A stretch of 64,000 bases of DNA from Anthopleura xanthogrammica (Eukaryota; Cnidaria; Anthozoa; Actiniaria; Actiniidae): NCBI GenBank assembly GCA_964019055.1, contig OZ025217.1:7120966-7184965 (forward strand), read 5' to 3'. Positions 1 to 13,000 of this stretch are shown here, one piece after another; position 1 is the stretch's first letter, and every line of letters starts with the position of its first letter. The notes beneath the pieces were generated by a model. It ran no database searches and was not told the DNA's origin. It saw nothing but the letters and a program-made list of their open reading frames with translations. Both the position numbers and the translations under genes were made by a program.

Positions 1-322
1 CTTTACTACTCAATTTTTTCTAATTCGTCACTGAGCCTTGATTCTTGGCAGCCCCCGAAAATGAACATGCTACAGGCAACCCAGATATTGCTTTCCTATC
101 ATGAAAGGTCAATGTACCATCAAATCCTATCTTAGGAACATGAATAATACATATTCTTCGGGTGCATGTAACGTCACTAGTCGCCATCTTGGTTGGCTAT
201 ACAAAGGATTCCTTGTTATAACAATGAGCATGACGGCTATTTCATTGTTATTTATATCTCAAGGGGTTTTGATTCACGTGGTTACACCAAAAGTATAGCA
301 CTATTTATGCTTTCTTTATATG

Positions 323-846
323 ATTGTCATTGTCATTGTCATTGTCATTGTCATTGTCATTGTCATTGTCATTGTCATTGTCATTGTCATTGTCATTGTC
401 ATTGTCATTGTCATTGTCATTGTCATTGTCATTGTCATTGTCATTGTCATTGTCATTGTCATTGTCATTGTCATTGTCATTGTCATTGTCATTGTCATTG
501 TCATTGTCATTGTCATTGTCATTGTCATTGTCATTGTCATTGTCATTGTCATTGTCATTGTCATTGTCATTGTCATTGTCATTGTCATTGTCATTGTCAT
601 TGTCATTGTCATTGTCATTGTCATTGTCATTGTCATTGTCATTGTCATTGTCATTGTCATTGTCATTGTCATTGTCATTGTCATTGTCATTGTCATTGTC
701 ATTGTCATTGTCATTGTCATTGTCATTGTCATTGTCATTGTCATTGTCATTGTCATTGTCATTGTCATTGTCATTGTCATTGTCATTGTCATTGTCATTG
801 TCATTGTCATTGTTCTTCTTCTTCTTCTTCTTCTTCTTCTTCTTCT
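323..846. repeat. (ATTGTC)n hexamer array followed by (TTC)n
   Basis: About 81 perfect copies of a 6-bp unit (323-811), then about 11 TTC units (813-846). It ends about 50 bp before the acceptor of exon 896, so the TTC run may act as an extended pyrimidine tract. Open frames across it on both strands are artefacts of the stop-free repeat. Confidence 0.98.
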
Positions 847-895
847 AAATATTTATGTAAATTGTTTGCTTCAACTTGTTTAGATTTTTTTAAAG

Positions 896-1013
896 GCAAT
901 AGCAAGTGCTGGAAATAATGAAAGCATTGCCGTGGATGAAATGAGGCTGTACGATAATTTAACAGAGTGCGGTGATCCTGTAAACAGCACCGATACAGTT
1001 CTACATACATCAG
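896..1013 (+). CDS. MAM domain, C-terminal exon
   Basis: The exon follows acceptor AG at 894-895 and ends at a GT donor at 1014, starting in phase 0 and ending in phase 1, like the last exon of every other MAM domain in this gene. The translation contains [13 protein letters not shown] and then a Cys, matching the usual MAM ending (IAIDDI...C). The earlier exons of this domain lie outside the window or were lost. A 489-bp hexamer array and a (TTC)n run end about 50 bp upstream of the acceptor. Confidence 0.65.
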
Positions 1014-4000
1014 GTAAATCAAACATATTTTGCTAGTTAGGTACCAAGCAGTATATCAGTATGTGGATTAGATAAAATACAAATGCATCCTTAGCACCTA
1101 AATTCGATTTAAAGTGATTTGAATGCCGTAAATATTCCAATAAATAGTTTTGCAAATCAAAAAACGTTTGCGGCAATCTTTTTTTTAAATGTTCTAGTTT
1201 TCGAAAAACTTGCACCTGAAAAAGGGTTAGTTGCACTTTAACTAAGGCCACTTGTTTAACAATAATGTATCTTTACTGGGATTTGTCTCTCCAGTTACCA
1301 TCATGTTAAACGCACACACACACAGTAAAATGGAAGCACTGATGAGTTAGGCCCGGTTTAGACGTCGAATTTCACATGTGCCGAATCTAATGCAAATGAG
1401 CAAAATCTATTGTTTGAGTTAATTTGCATTAGATTCTGCACATGTGAACTTCGACGTCTAAACTGGGCCTAAATCATCCTTTCAGGTAATTGCACTTTTC
1501 AAGGATCTTTCTGTGGATGGCGAGATCTTTCAAAAAAAGCGAATAATGGGCTCCCTTGGGCTATACAAACTGAAAAAATCATCAAAAACAACAGTCATGC
1601 TCAAGGTAAAGTAACATACTACTCTTTGTTATTATTCACTTTTTCTTTCGCTTTGTGAGAATGTTTTTTTGGGAAAAAACAGGAACAAAACTAAGCTGAG
1701 CGCCAAAAGAATACCGTCATATTCATCTGTTAACAGACAATCGACAGACTAGTGCAATCCAGTTTCTTCCAATCACCGTAACATCGAGAACGTCAACGAA
1801 GAAAGACAAAAGATAAAAGATTGGTTTTACCTGTTCTTTGATATATTAATAAGAAATCTATGGACGTTTGTAAAAAAAGTATTCATTGAGGAGCAACTAG
1901 CATCGGTTTGGTTTTACGGCGGCCGTTTATATCAAGGAGCACGGTTTGTGGTTTGAATTTACACTTAAACGGATCTGCCTTCAGCCGCCATCTTGAAATT
2001 TGGCAAGTAAAAATGCGGGCGAGTCCCGAATAAAGCTCGGACGACACTCGTACACTTCTTCGGGACTCGCTCGGCAGTGATGTATTAATTTTTAAAAGAT
2101 CGGATTACGAATCAGGTAAATTCAAACCACAAACAATAGTCTGCCGTCTTCCCTTGTTTATATGTGGCGAATCAGTAACCAACAAAATGGAATTCTTTTT
2201 TTAGGAAACTCTTATTTCGTTTCTGCTGCTGATCCAGACAAACTTGGTAAAAAGAAAGCTTACCTCGTCAGTCCTCGGATGTACATTCCGTACTGTATGA
2301 ACTTTCTTTACAAGATTTCCAACGAATCCAGCAAGCTAGAAGTTGTGTTGTTTAGACAAAGCAAGCCCGTGGTAGTCCATCAGGCATGGAATTCTACTGG
2401 TTTCGGTAACAAAAGTTATCACATCGGTCGTGTAAGCTTATCCTACAGCGGGCAATACCAGGTAGGCCACATCAAGAGAGCATAAATAAGAGACGGAAAC
2501 TTCTTAATATTGTGCGCGCAATGTGAATTTCCGATTGGGCTATTATTAGCATTCGCATAAATTAAGGTAATTCCGTGGTAGTTTTGCATTGCGCACGCGC
2601 TATTGTGCACGATTTTAGCCAGCGTGGGCTCGTGCACATTAGCTATTACTACAATAATAATAATAATAATAATAATAATATTTATTTATTTATACACGAT
2701 GGGTTTTTAAAGCATGGCTGATGTGGTCGTGTTTTTTTTTTTTTACATTATATATATGAAAACAATATGATTATACATTATATTATTAATTTCACTATAT
2801 TATACATTTAATTTTGAGATGTTCTTTTTGAGTTCCGATTTAAAGAGTTTGGGCTATTATTCTCTGGTTTTGTTGTTGAGCGCGTTCCACAGTTTGGCAC
2901 CTTGGTACCTTATCGCCTTTTTTCCATAGTTCGTATTGAACATTGGCAGTGTAGCATTGTTGCAACCACGTAGAGAGTAGCCAACGTCTCTCTTCTTGAC
3001 TAGGTCTTGTAGTTCTTTGTTCTCCTCTCTCGTAGTAACACTGCGGCCGCCTAATGAAAAGTTCGTTAAAAAATATACAAGATAGAGAAAACAACCAACA
3101 AAAAAAACACAGGGAATCATGATCATCAAACGAAGATTATCAGACAATGTTATGAGATCACAGCCTTTTCGATATTTTTTTTGTGTAAACTATCCCTAGT
3201 TCCTTCTCGGTCACTACATTTTGAGGGAAATTTAGTACTTTAGCGAGCTGTAGCGCCAAAACGAACACGGTGACCTATCTTTTTATTGCAGTAAATCAAT
3301 AAGGAATAGGTTTACCATCATATATATTAATTTAAACAACATTCCATGTTCCGTTTACGAGATATTCTCAAAAATATACTGCGGAAAACTGTTTCCAGAT
3401 CGATATAGGGTGCACATCGAAGTTGAAAAGTCTCTATTTTTCATAACAACTGAATTTCTGGAAACTTTTCGGCATCCAACTGTTGCTTTGCTCCATAAAG
3501 GGAAGATGACGTTCATATTTTAATGTTAGCAATGACTTCCTGAAATCACCGCCATCTAGCGCCAAAACGAGCGAGGTGACCCTCCTTCTTTATTATATTT
3601 TTGGAATGAGTAGCATTAACTTAATAACTGTGCGAAGTTTTATATAAATTCTATGTTCGGATCTATTAGTACGGAATTACCTTAATAAATAATTTAAAAT
3701 AATTTATTTAATTTAGAACAGAAGTATAGCTACCCTCGGCAATTTAAGCACTAAATAAAGTTCTTTTTCAGGTATTGATTATTGCGACACCTACAGCAAC
3801 CACGAAAAATGATATTGCTTTGAAGCATATTCTATTTTTTCCTGGACTTTGTGTGGAAGAAGACAGCAATGCCAAAGGACATGGTAAACGTGTAGTATTC
3901 CTTAGAAAGAAGTGGTCAATAAATGGATGAAGGGGATTTTCGAAATATGTTTGAAGAAATCCAGTCATAAGATTTGAAACACCGACAGAGGGGAGGCCCA

Positions 4001-7000
4001 AATTTTCAATTAAAATAATTTTTTCAAACGCTCAATTATGGCTGCTCCTCGTGCTCGACTGCGATGTTCCTTAATTCATACTTAGTTTAAATCAGTTGTA
4101 AGCGTTTAATAGCGCATAGGCCGTGCATCTATAAAGTTGGACTGAAAAAATATTAACTTAATCTATGGTTTTTTCCCTAAAGGAGACTGTGATTTCGAGG
4201 AAAAGCCGCTGGATACTGGGAGGTGTTTGTGGACGAATAAAATCGGTGATGCGTTTGATTGGTCTCGTGCAAGTGGTAGCACATCGAGCAGAAACACTGG
4301 ACCAACCATGCACTCTGGCACACTGTTCCACGATTCGGGTACATACTAGTTATACAATGGTTTCGAGAGGCATACCGTGGAATATCACACGAGTCACTTG
4401 TAGTTTCTAGTATACTAACGAGCCTTTAGGCGCGTGTGTGTACAAATAAAATACAAGTGACAAGTGGGATATCCACGGTATGCCACGAGAAACCATTGTA
4501 TAACCATTTTATCCCACACAATAGAAAACAGAAGTGCGTAAATTCAATGCGCAGTGCATGACGGAAAGGAAGAATGAAATACCGACGAATATACAACGGC
4601 TTTCCTACTTTCTGATTGGCTGTATTTTCTATGGTGTGGGATAGAAACATATATATAGATTTGTTTACATAATGTTTTCCAAACTCGGATACATTTTTAG
4701 GGGTCTAACTTTAAAGAATAGCATCCCCTACGGGTTTGAAGTGCTAGTGCTTGTGCTAGTGATATCTTCTATATTGTACAGCAGAGTCACAGCCCAAAGA
4801 AGGTGATCTACGTTTGGTGTACGTTGACTACGACAACGGAGGACGAATTGAAATATTCCATTCCAGAGAGTGGGGTACAGTCTGCGATGACCGCTGGAAT
4901 GCAAACAATGCAAGAGTAGTATGCAGGCAACTAGGGTTTTCCGGGGATTCAAGCATAACATATCCCAACTTAAGTCCTGGAAAAGGAAGTATCTGGATGG
5001 ATGAGGTTAAATGTAAAGGAAATGAAACTAGTATCACTTTGTGCTCTTTCAATGGCTGGGGGAATCATGACTGCAGACATAATGAAGACGTTGGTGTTGT
5101 TTGTATCAACAACAAGAATAATACTCAAAAAGGTAACCGCTTGTACTTGTTTATTTTTGCGTACAGCTCAGTATTTCAACATAGGGTTATTCATCGGCGT
5201 AAACTACCACACTGAATATTTCGGATAAGCTAGGGCCCTGTGTTCACTACTGAATATGCCGATGCCACTAGACGTTTTTGCTCTAACGACCATTTTCGAA
5301 CTCTCGTGCTGTTGGAACAAAAGATCTGCGAATTCTTTTTTAATTTTGTTGTTTAGAAATAATAGCAGTGCAACATGCATAATAGTCTAATTATCATTAC
5401 CAATGCTGCTATTATTTCTAATCAACAAAATCATGAAAGAATTTGCACATCTTTTGTTTCAACAGCACGAGACTTTGAGAATGTCGAAAATGTTCGTTAG
5501 AGCAAAAGAGTCTACTGGAAAACGCATACTATAGACCCTTTGCAGCACGTTGGAATGCAGCTCAATTTGGAGGGCAGAACAACAGGATCCAATTCTCAGG
5601 AGATTAAAATTCTTTTGTTTTGCCCTCCAAATTGAGCTGCTATGACGTCACGTGCAAGGGGTCTATACCGATCTTCAAGTAAATATACAAATTCAAACTT
5701 GTTCAAACAAAAAAGTATTTGGAAAGGCATCATCACCATCATCATCCTCATGGTTTACACAATGTTTGTTGTAAATTTAGTGGCTCATGATCACGGGCGC
5801 CAGAGTCGCCTCCACGTTTGGATTAAAACTAACGCTTTATTTTGTTTCCAAATTTTGTATCCACGGTCGAATAAATCTGCTTCGGTGCGGCTGACCTTTA
5901 GCAGGGAATAAACATCTAGCTCCGATTTCAATCTCGTGATGTTTGTCTGTTTAATATTAAGAATCGATCGTGGATCACTCGGTATTAATCGGTAACGGAC
6001 AGTGATGACAGATTTCCCAGTTCGGCGAGATCTCGTAGGTCAACAACCGTCTCTCAATGGCCGAGTTCTTTTGGCTTCTTGTCCTACTTCGAGTCAGTTT
6101 ATTTACTGAAATTAAAGTAAGATTTGTTGGGTACTGAATGATTTCATATTGATTTTGAAGTTCTGCAATTTGTGACGGTTGATTTTTTTGCGGACTTTAG
6201 TAAATTCATGTTAACGATCTGACAGATTAGTAGTTTCAGGTGACGACTCCTGCTGTTTTTTTGGCTGTTCGGCGGTGTCGGATAACTACGAGATCTCGCC
6301 GAACTGGGAAATCTGTCATCACTGTCGATAGCAGTGACGTAAACCTAGTACGGAATTCGGCAGACTGAAAACAATAAGATTAAGGCTTGCTTCGTACCCT
6401 GTTCCTCTTCTCTCCTTCGGGACCTCGTGAAGTACGTTACCGATTAATACCGAGTGACCCAGGATCGGTTATTAATAGTAAACAGACAAACATCACGAGA
6501 TTGAAGTCGGAGCTAAATGTTTATTCACTACTAAAGGTCAGCCGTACCGAAGCAGATTTATTCGACCGTTGGAAACAAAATAAAGCGTTAGTTTTTAATA
6601 ATCCAAACGTGGAGGCGACTCTGGCGCCCATGTCATGATGACTAGTGTTTAGTAATAGCTGGGTTTCAATCAGCTGATAAAAGTCTTTGAATCTCATTAT
6701 CTGCTCCAAATGGTGGTCAAACACTGACCACCATGTAGTGTCAGCCAGAAAGAATTCTATTGAAAACTTGTGATTCAGCTGATGAACATTCCGCACGATA
6801 CAGGAAATGACGTCAAGTCAAACCCAGCTATACAGGTTAAATTTATTTAGTCAAGGGCACTAGGACACCTAAAGTGGTTGGATTTCTATAGTTTTCCCCC
6901 GATTATTTGAATCAAATACACGAACGTTATACCTGTTTACTTATCTTGTATTTGTGTTCCTTTGCTGCTAAAATTAAGTTTTTTTTGAATTTTGATTTCA

Positions 7001-10000
7001 TATACCCTACCCCAGACTAAACCTAAGAATTGTAAACCCTATCCCAGACTAAACCCGGTTATTCAATATATTTCAATAACTATTTGGCAATTGTTTAATT
7101 GAATTTAAATCGTTTTTTTTTGTGCCGGCAGAAAACGTAGCCTACCAGGCTAAAACAACTAAAACATAACCGTATCCCAGAAAAAATGTCAAAAAGATAC
7201 CCTATCCCAGACAAAAACCTTACCCTTCCCCAGACAAATTGTAAAAAAATGATACCCTACCCCAGGCCTAAAAGCCAAAAAACCATACCCTATCGGGCGG
7301 CACATACCCGTATAGCAAATATAGGGGAGTACCCCCCCCCCCCCCCCCCGGGTTATTCCAGCAACGGCCGTTTCGTACTTGGCTCTGTATGTAACAACAG
7401 CAACGCGACCGCGCGATGTTCGTTACGTCAGTAATACTTAACCGCCGGATCGTTAATATAGTTAATCATATTCACCTTCAGTACCATTAAAAGTACTTTT
7501 AATGGTACTGAAGGTGAATTTGATTAACTATATTAACGATCCGGCGGTTAAGTATTACTGACGTAATGAACGTCGCGCGGTCGCGTTGCTGTTGTTACAT
7601 ACAGAGCCAAGTACGAAACGGCCGTTGCTGGAATAAGTACAAATCGGTTATTCAAACCCTTTGACCTTTGAAGTAAAACTTAATTTTAGCAGCAAAGGAA
7701 CACAAATACAAGATAAGTAAACAAGTATAACGTTCATTTGATTCAAATAATCGGGGGAAAACTATAGAAATCCAACCACTTTAGGTGTCCTGGTGCCCTT
7801 GATTTAGTGCATCCAAATTCCCAATATGACGGCACAGTCATTTTAATAAGCACTCGAGTGAAGAAATATTTCACCAATCAACTATTCACTTCAATTAAAA
7901 TCAATACTGAGTATTGTCTCATGAAATAGATGCACTTAAATACTGAGTAGTATAGTATCAGTAATGCATTCCATGGAGGCGCGAAATACCAAAGCAAAAA
8001 CAACCGTTTGAGCATAGTTAATTAACCATTAACTTTGGTTTGAGCGGCTGCCTTTTCTTCGTAATTCTTACTTTCCGAATTTTTGTAAAGGAAAATTTTT
8101 GAAAAAATGTAAATCAAAGGATTTCATATAATTTTTTTTATATGCAATGCTTCTTTTAACAAACTAAGCCGGAATACGCAGCCTCAAGGGGGGGGGGGGG
8201 GACGATATCAATCATGGGTTTATAAAAATAAGGTTAATATAGAAAGGTTTTTTTCCATCTTTTTTTTTTTCTTTTCCTTTTTAGCCACTGAAGGAGACAT
8301 TCGCCTCTGGGGAAAGAGTAAACCTAACACTGGCTTTCTTCAGATATTTCATCAGAACCGTTGGGGATTTGTTTGTGATGACTACTGGGGTGAGCCAGAT
8401 ACAACAGTGGCTTGCCGACAGCTTGGGTACCTTAGTGGTGGAAGAACCATGAATCAAAATCCCACATTAGAATACGCTTTTTTCTGGATGGATGATGTAG
8501 CATGTAATGGACAGGAATCAACTCTTGCTGAATGTCAATTTTCTGGATGGAGCAAGCATAACTGTGTTGCATATGAAAGCGTCATGATCTATTGTCATGA
8601 GTCGATATCTGATGGTGGGTATGCAACATTATGCACCATGCATAATAATAATAATAATAATTTATTAAGCATAATACAACGTCTCTATGCTTTACAATAC
8701 TAATAGTCTAATTATCATTACTAACGCTGCTATTATTTCTAAACGACAAAATTATTTTGTTTCAACAGCACGAGACTTTTAGAATGTCGAAAATGTTCGT
8801 TAGAGAAAAAAGGTCTACTGGAAAACGTATACTACTCAGTATTTAAGTGCATCTATTTCATGAGACAATACTCAGTATTGATTTTAATTAAAGTGAATAG
8901 TTGATTGGTGAAATATTTCTTCACTTGAGTGCTTATTAAAATGACTGTGACGTCATACTGGGAATTTGGATGCATTTATTTAATTTAACCTGTATTACTA
9001 AACACTAGCCATCATGAGCCACTAAATTTACATCAAACATTGTGTAAACCATGAGGATGATGATGGTGATGATGCCTTTCCAAATACTTTTTTGTTTGAA
9101 CAAGTTTGAATTTGTATATTTACTTGAATATCGGTATAGACCCCTTGCACGTGACGTCATAGCAGCTCAATTTGGAGGGCAAAACAAAAGAATTTTAATC
9201 TCCTGAGAATTGGATTCTATTGTTCTGCCCTCAAAATTGAGCTGCATTCCAACGTGCTGCAAAGGATCTATAGTATAATATCAGTAATGCATTCCATTGA
9301 GGCGCAAAATACAAAAGCAATAACAACTCGTTCACAACTCTTTGAGCGGCTGCCTTTTCTTCGTAATTCTTACTTTCAGCGTTTTTGTAAATGAACATTT
9401 TAGAAAAAATGTAAAACAAATGATTTCATATAATTTTTTTCATGTGCAATGCTTCTTTTAACAAACTAAGCCGGAATACGCAGCCTCGGGGGGGGGGGGG
9501 GGGGGGGGGGCGATATCAATCATGGGTTTATAAAATTAAGGCTAATATAGAAAAGTTTTTTCCATTTTTTTAAATTACTTTTCTTTTTTAGTCACTGAAG
9601 GAGACATTCGCCTCTGGGGAAAGAGTAAACCTAAAACTGGCTTTCTTCAGATATTTCATCAGAACCGTTGGGGATTTGTTTGTGATGACTACTGGGGTGA
9701 GCCAGATACAACAGTGGCTTGCCGACAGCTTGGCTACCTTTTTGGTGGAAGAGCCATGCAACAAAATCCCACATTAAAATACGCTTTTTTCTGGATGGAT
9801 GATGTAGCATGTAATGGACAGGAATCAACTCTTGCTGAATGTCGTTTTTCTGGATGGAAAAATCATAACTGTGTTGCATATGAAAGTGTCATGATCTATT
9901 GTTATGAGTGGATATTTGATGGTGGGTAACACTTTATATTCAAGTTGTAGGGAGGGTTATTGGATGGAGTGACCATGAATAACCTTTCCTATTTTTATTT

Positions 10001-13000
10001 TCTTCTTCTTCTTCTTCTGATATTCTTAAACAAGGGGACATTCAGATTCATTATTTGAAGTACTTCTAAGTTATTCAGGATTTATCAATGGCCTGGGTTA
10101 TCAATAGCAATCTAAGGTTAACATACAATTCAAAAATACTGAGTTCAACGATTCTTGCTTGCATGTTTCACCTTCGCTAAGAGTACTCAGTGAAAGACAC
10201 GGTCTCCCTTTAGCTACCACCTTCTCATTTTCCCGTTTATTACGCTGTTATTAAAATTTCTCTTAATCTCACACGACCACTACGAACTCGGAATGGTGAA
10301 ACAGTATTGATTTCACCTACACGGTTTGTGCGACATTCGGGAGGGAGGGGTACATCTGGTATAATCTTTATTTGGTTTTGAATTAGTGACACTGTCGTAA
10401 GCGACCACGAAATCTTCACCCCAAGGTGGTCGCTTAACCATGACGCGAACGAAATTTTCTCTTCATAGAAAGTTTCACTACTTTCGGCACATTTCTATAC
10501 ACTAAGACATCTCCTCAAAAGCCTGGTGACAAAGCTCGTATTGCAAGTCCGTGGATGACTGGCGATCAATGCATGACATTTGACTATCACATGTATGGTG
10601 CAACGATGAGTTGTGTTGTAATCTACTTAAAAGAGGAAGGAAGTCCTAATCTTAAACCAATGTGGGTTAAATCTGGTGACCATGGCAACATCTGGCACAA
10701 AGACAACGTCAATATTAAGAGGAGCAATAACAAAAGAATTTATCAGGTATATTAAATGAACCATACTGTAGTATTAGCAAATATTGTAAAATTTAAGTTT
10801 CTGAAAGTAAATCATTAGAATTCACCATTCGGTTTGTGAGATCAAATATATCACTCGACGTGAGTAAATTAATTCGGATGTTGGCAAAAACTAGTTTACT
10901 TTTAGTCATGTAATGACTGAAAGCCTCGCGGTTCCCGGAACACCAGGGCTGCTAATAATGGAACCATTGTACAATACTATGTAGTCGAATGTTGCAAGTA
11001 TCGCGCTAAAAGCGATAAAGTTATGATATGTATACACTTAATATATAAGTAGAACAATAAAGAATTTACTATTTTTCCAATCCGAACGTACTGAAGTGCT
11101 ATAAAGTCACAGTCCCTTCAGTTACTTTAAGTGTAAAAAGGTCTTTTTGGACAATAAAGTTTCATTTCCAGACAATGATCATATTGATCACTGAATGCAA
11201 CAAGTAACTGTAAGCTACTGAAAAGAGAATATGAAAGTACTTATAAGATTTGCCCATTCATAAGCGTAATAATACACAGATATCTCTATTTCCCCAGCTG
11301 GTTATTGAAGGAACGGTGGGACTAGGATGGCAAGGAGATGCATCTCTTGATAACATCACCTTTACAAAGGAAAGCTGTACATCATCAAATTATACATCAG
11401 GTCAGTTAAAGCTGAAATAATGAAATGCACTGAATATGACAATTCAGTCCTCAAACGATCAGAACTAAATTAATCTTTTGTTAATAATAATATCAATAAT
11501 AATAATGCTTTATTAAACAACTTTGCAAATGCTCCAGGAACAATCGAATGGAGTCGTTTTTACACGAAATTGTGGATATACACATATGTGACGAAAATAA
11601 ATATTGTAATGTATAATATAATAAATACATAAAAATATAATACGAATATTTGCATGTGTCATTTAGTGAAAGATAAAAGTGAGTTCAATGTTTATGAAAA
11701 ATGTCGAATTGCCAATGGAATAAAACTGTTCTTATAACGTTCTGTAATGTTCTTATGATATATAGTAAAATTATTCTGTTTCTTGTACCTTATTGCAGCC
11801 AAGACTTACTATTTATCAGTACGAAATAATGTCTACAAGCTTGAATCACCTCGCAAGTTGCAAATGAATGGCTGGTCAGATGTTATGGAAATTGAACTAA
11901 ATCTCACTCCTAACACGTCAATGGCAAACGCACATTACTTCTATTGGTCTTCCACTGCATCTCACAGTATTTTATCAAGTAAACTAGAAATTCAACCCCA
12001 AAGTTTCCCTTATGAAATTATTTATATTGGAAATAACAACAACAAGACTATTTACACAATAAGTACTGATTCCCCATGGAAACAGGAGTTCCGATTGAAT
12101 AGTAATTTTGATAAAAAATGCTGCAAAGTGGCTGTGACTTCATTTAGAGCTCAACGTGCTGTCCGTTTTGGTACGTATTTCTAATATGCTTTAAAAAACG
12201 ATCAAATAACAGAACTGGAATTCATCCTAAAGTAACTCTTTTTCTTTTACTATGGCAGATAAAGAGCTCGCGATATGTGGTCCTGGATGGTACCGTATTG
12301 GTTCTTCGTGTTATCTTATCGTATTGGAGGAGAAAGACAAAATCGATTGGTACAATGCTCGTCTGCGATGTCACAAGCGGGAAAACAGTATGTTGGCCAC
12401 ATTTGACTCTTTTGAAACTCAAAAACAGTTAGTAGCTATTGTTTCAAAATTTAAAAAGGATCACCTGAAGTTGTACACAGGGTTCAAGGGAATAGTAAAA
12501 TGGCAGTGGATAAATGGAAATGAAATGCTGTCAAACTTCTGGGGACCAGGAGAACCGAGCAGTAGTGGTGAGGAAGACTGTGGTGCTTTGCTAAATGCTA
12601 ACTCATGGGATAAACAATGGCATGGGTGGTTATGGAATGATCAACCATGTACAAGTATCAAAAATTTCATCTGCGAGGATATTACAGGTATGTTCTCAAG
12701 CAGTAATAGTTATAGGTATTAAATGGTGGGGTGCAAAAGGTAAGATAAAAATGCACAAACTAAAACTAATAAAAACCCACTCAGTTAATATTAAAAATTC
12801 CTGCCTGGGTTAAGGTGGCTGCCTACCATGCAACATGCAACATGCAACATGCAACATGCAACATGCAACATGCAACATGCAACATGCAACATGCAACATG
12901 CAACATGCAACATGCAACATGCAACATGCAACATGCAACATGCAACATGCAACATGCAACATGCAACATGCAACATGCAACATGCAACATGCAACATGCA

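Larger units (their letters stand above)
7958..9932 (+). repeat. Tandem segmental duplication of SRCR exon with flanks
   Basis: The copies are about 7958-8625 and 9272-9932, about 1.3 kb apart start to start. They share the intron start TATCAGTAATGCATTCCAT, the poly-G tract, GATATCAATCATGGGTTTAT, the whole exon and a few bases of the next intron. The interval between the copies is filled by transposon-derived repeats. Confidence 0.88.

Noticed and set aside
193..918. Long open frames through the ATTGTC array (both strands)
   Set aside because: Stop-free hexamer repeat with no conserved sequence; it lies in an intron directly before a MAM exon.
5642..6796. Frames of 80-90 codons at 5642-5911, 6387-6638 and 6521-6796
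   Set aside because: They lie on the arms of a foldback element and mirror each other; no domain signal.
7009..7300. Telomere-like CCCTA repeats
   Set aside because: The units are longer (around 25 bp, TACCCTATCCCAGAC-type), irregular and inside a foldback element; they are not (TTAGGG)n.
9922..10468. A hidden MAM opening exon between SRCR3 and the MAM second half
   Set aside because: I looked for a CxFE...CGW pattern in all forward frames and found none, which is why the partner at 4183 is proposed.
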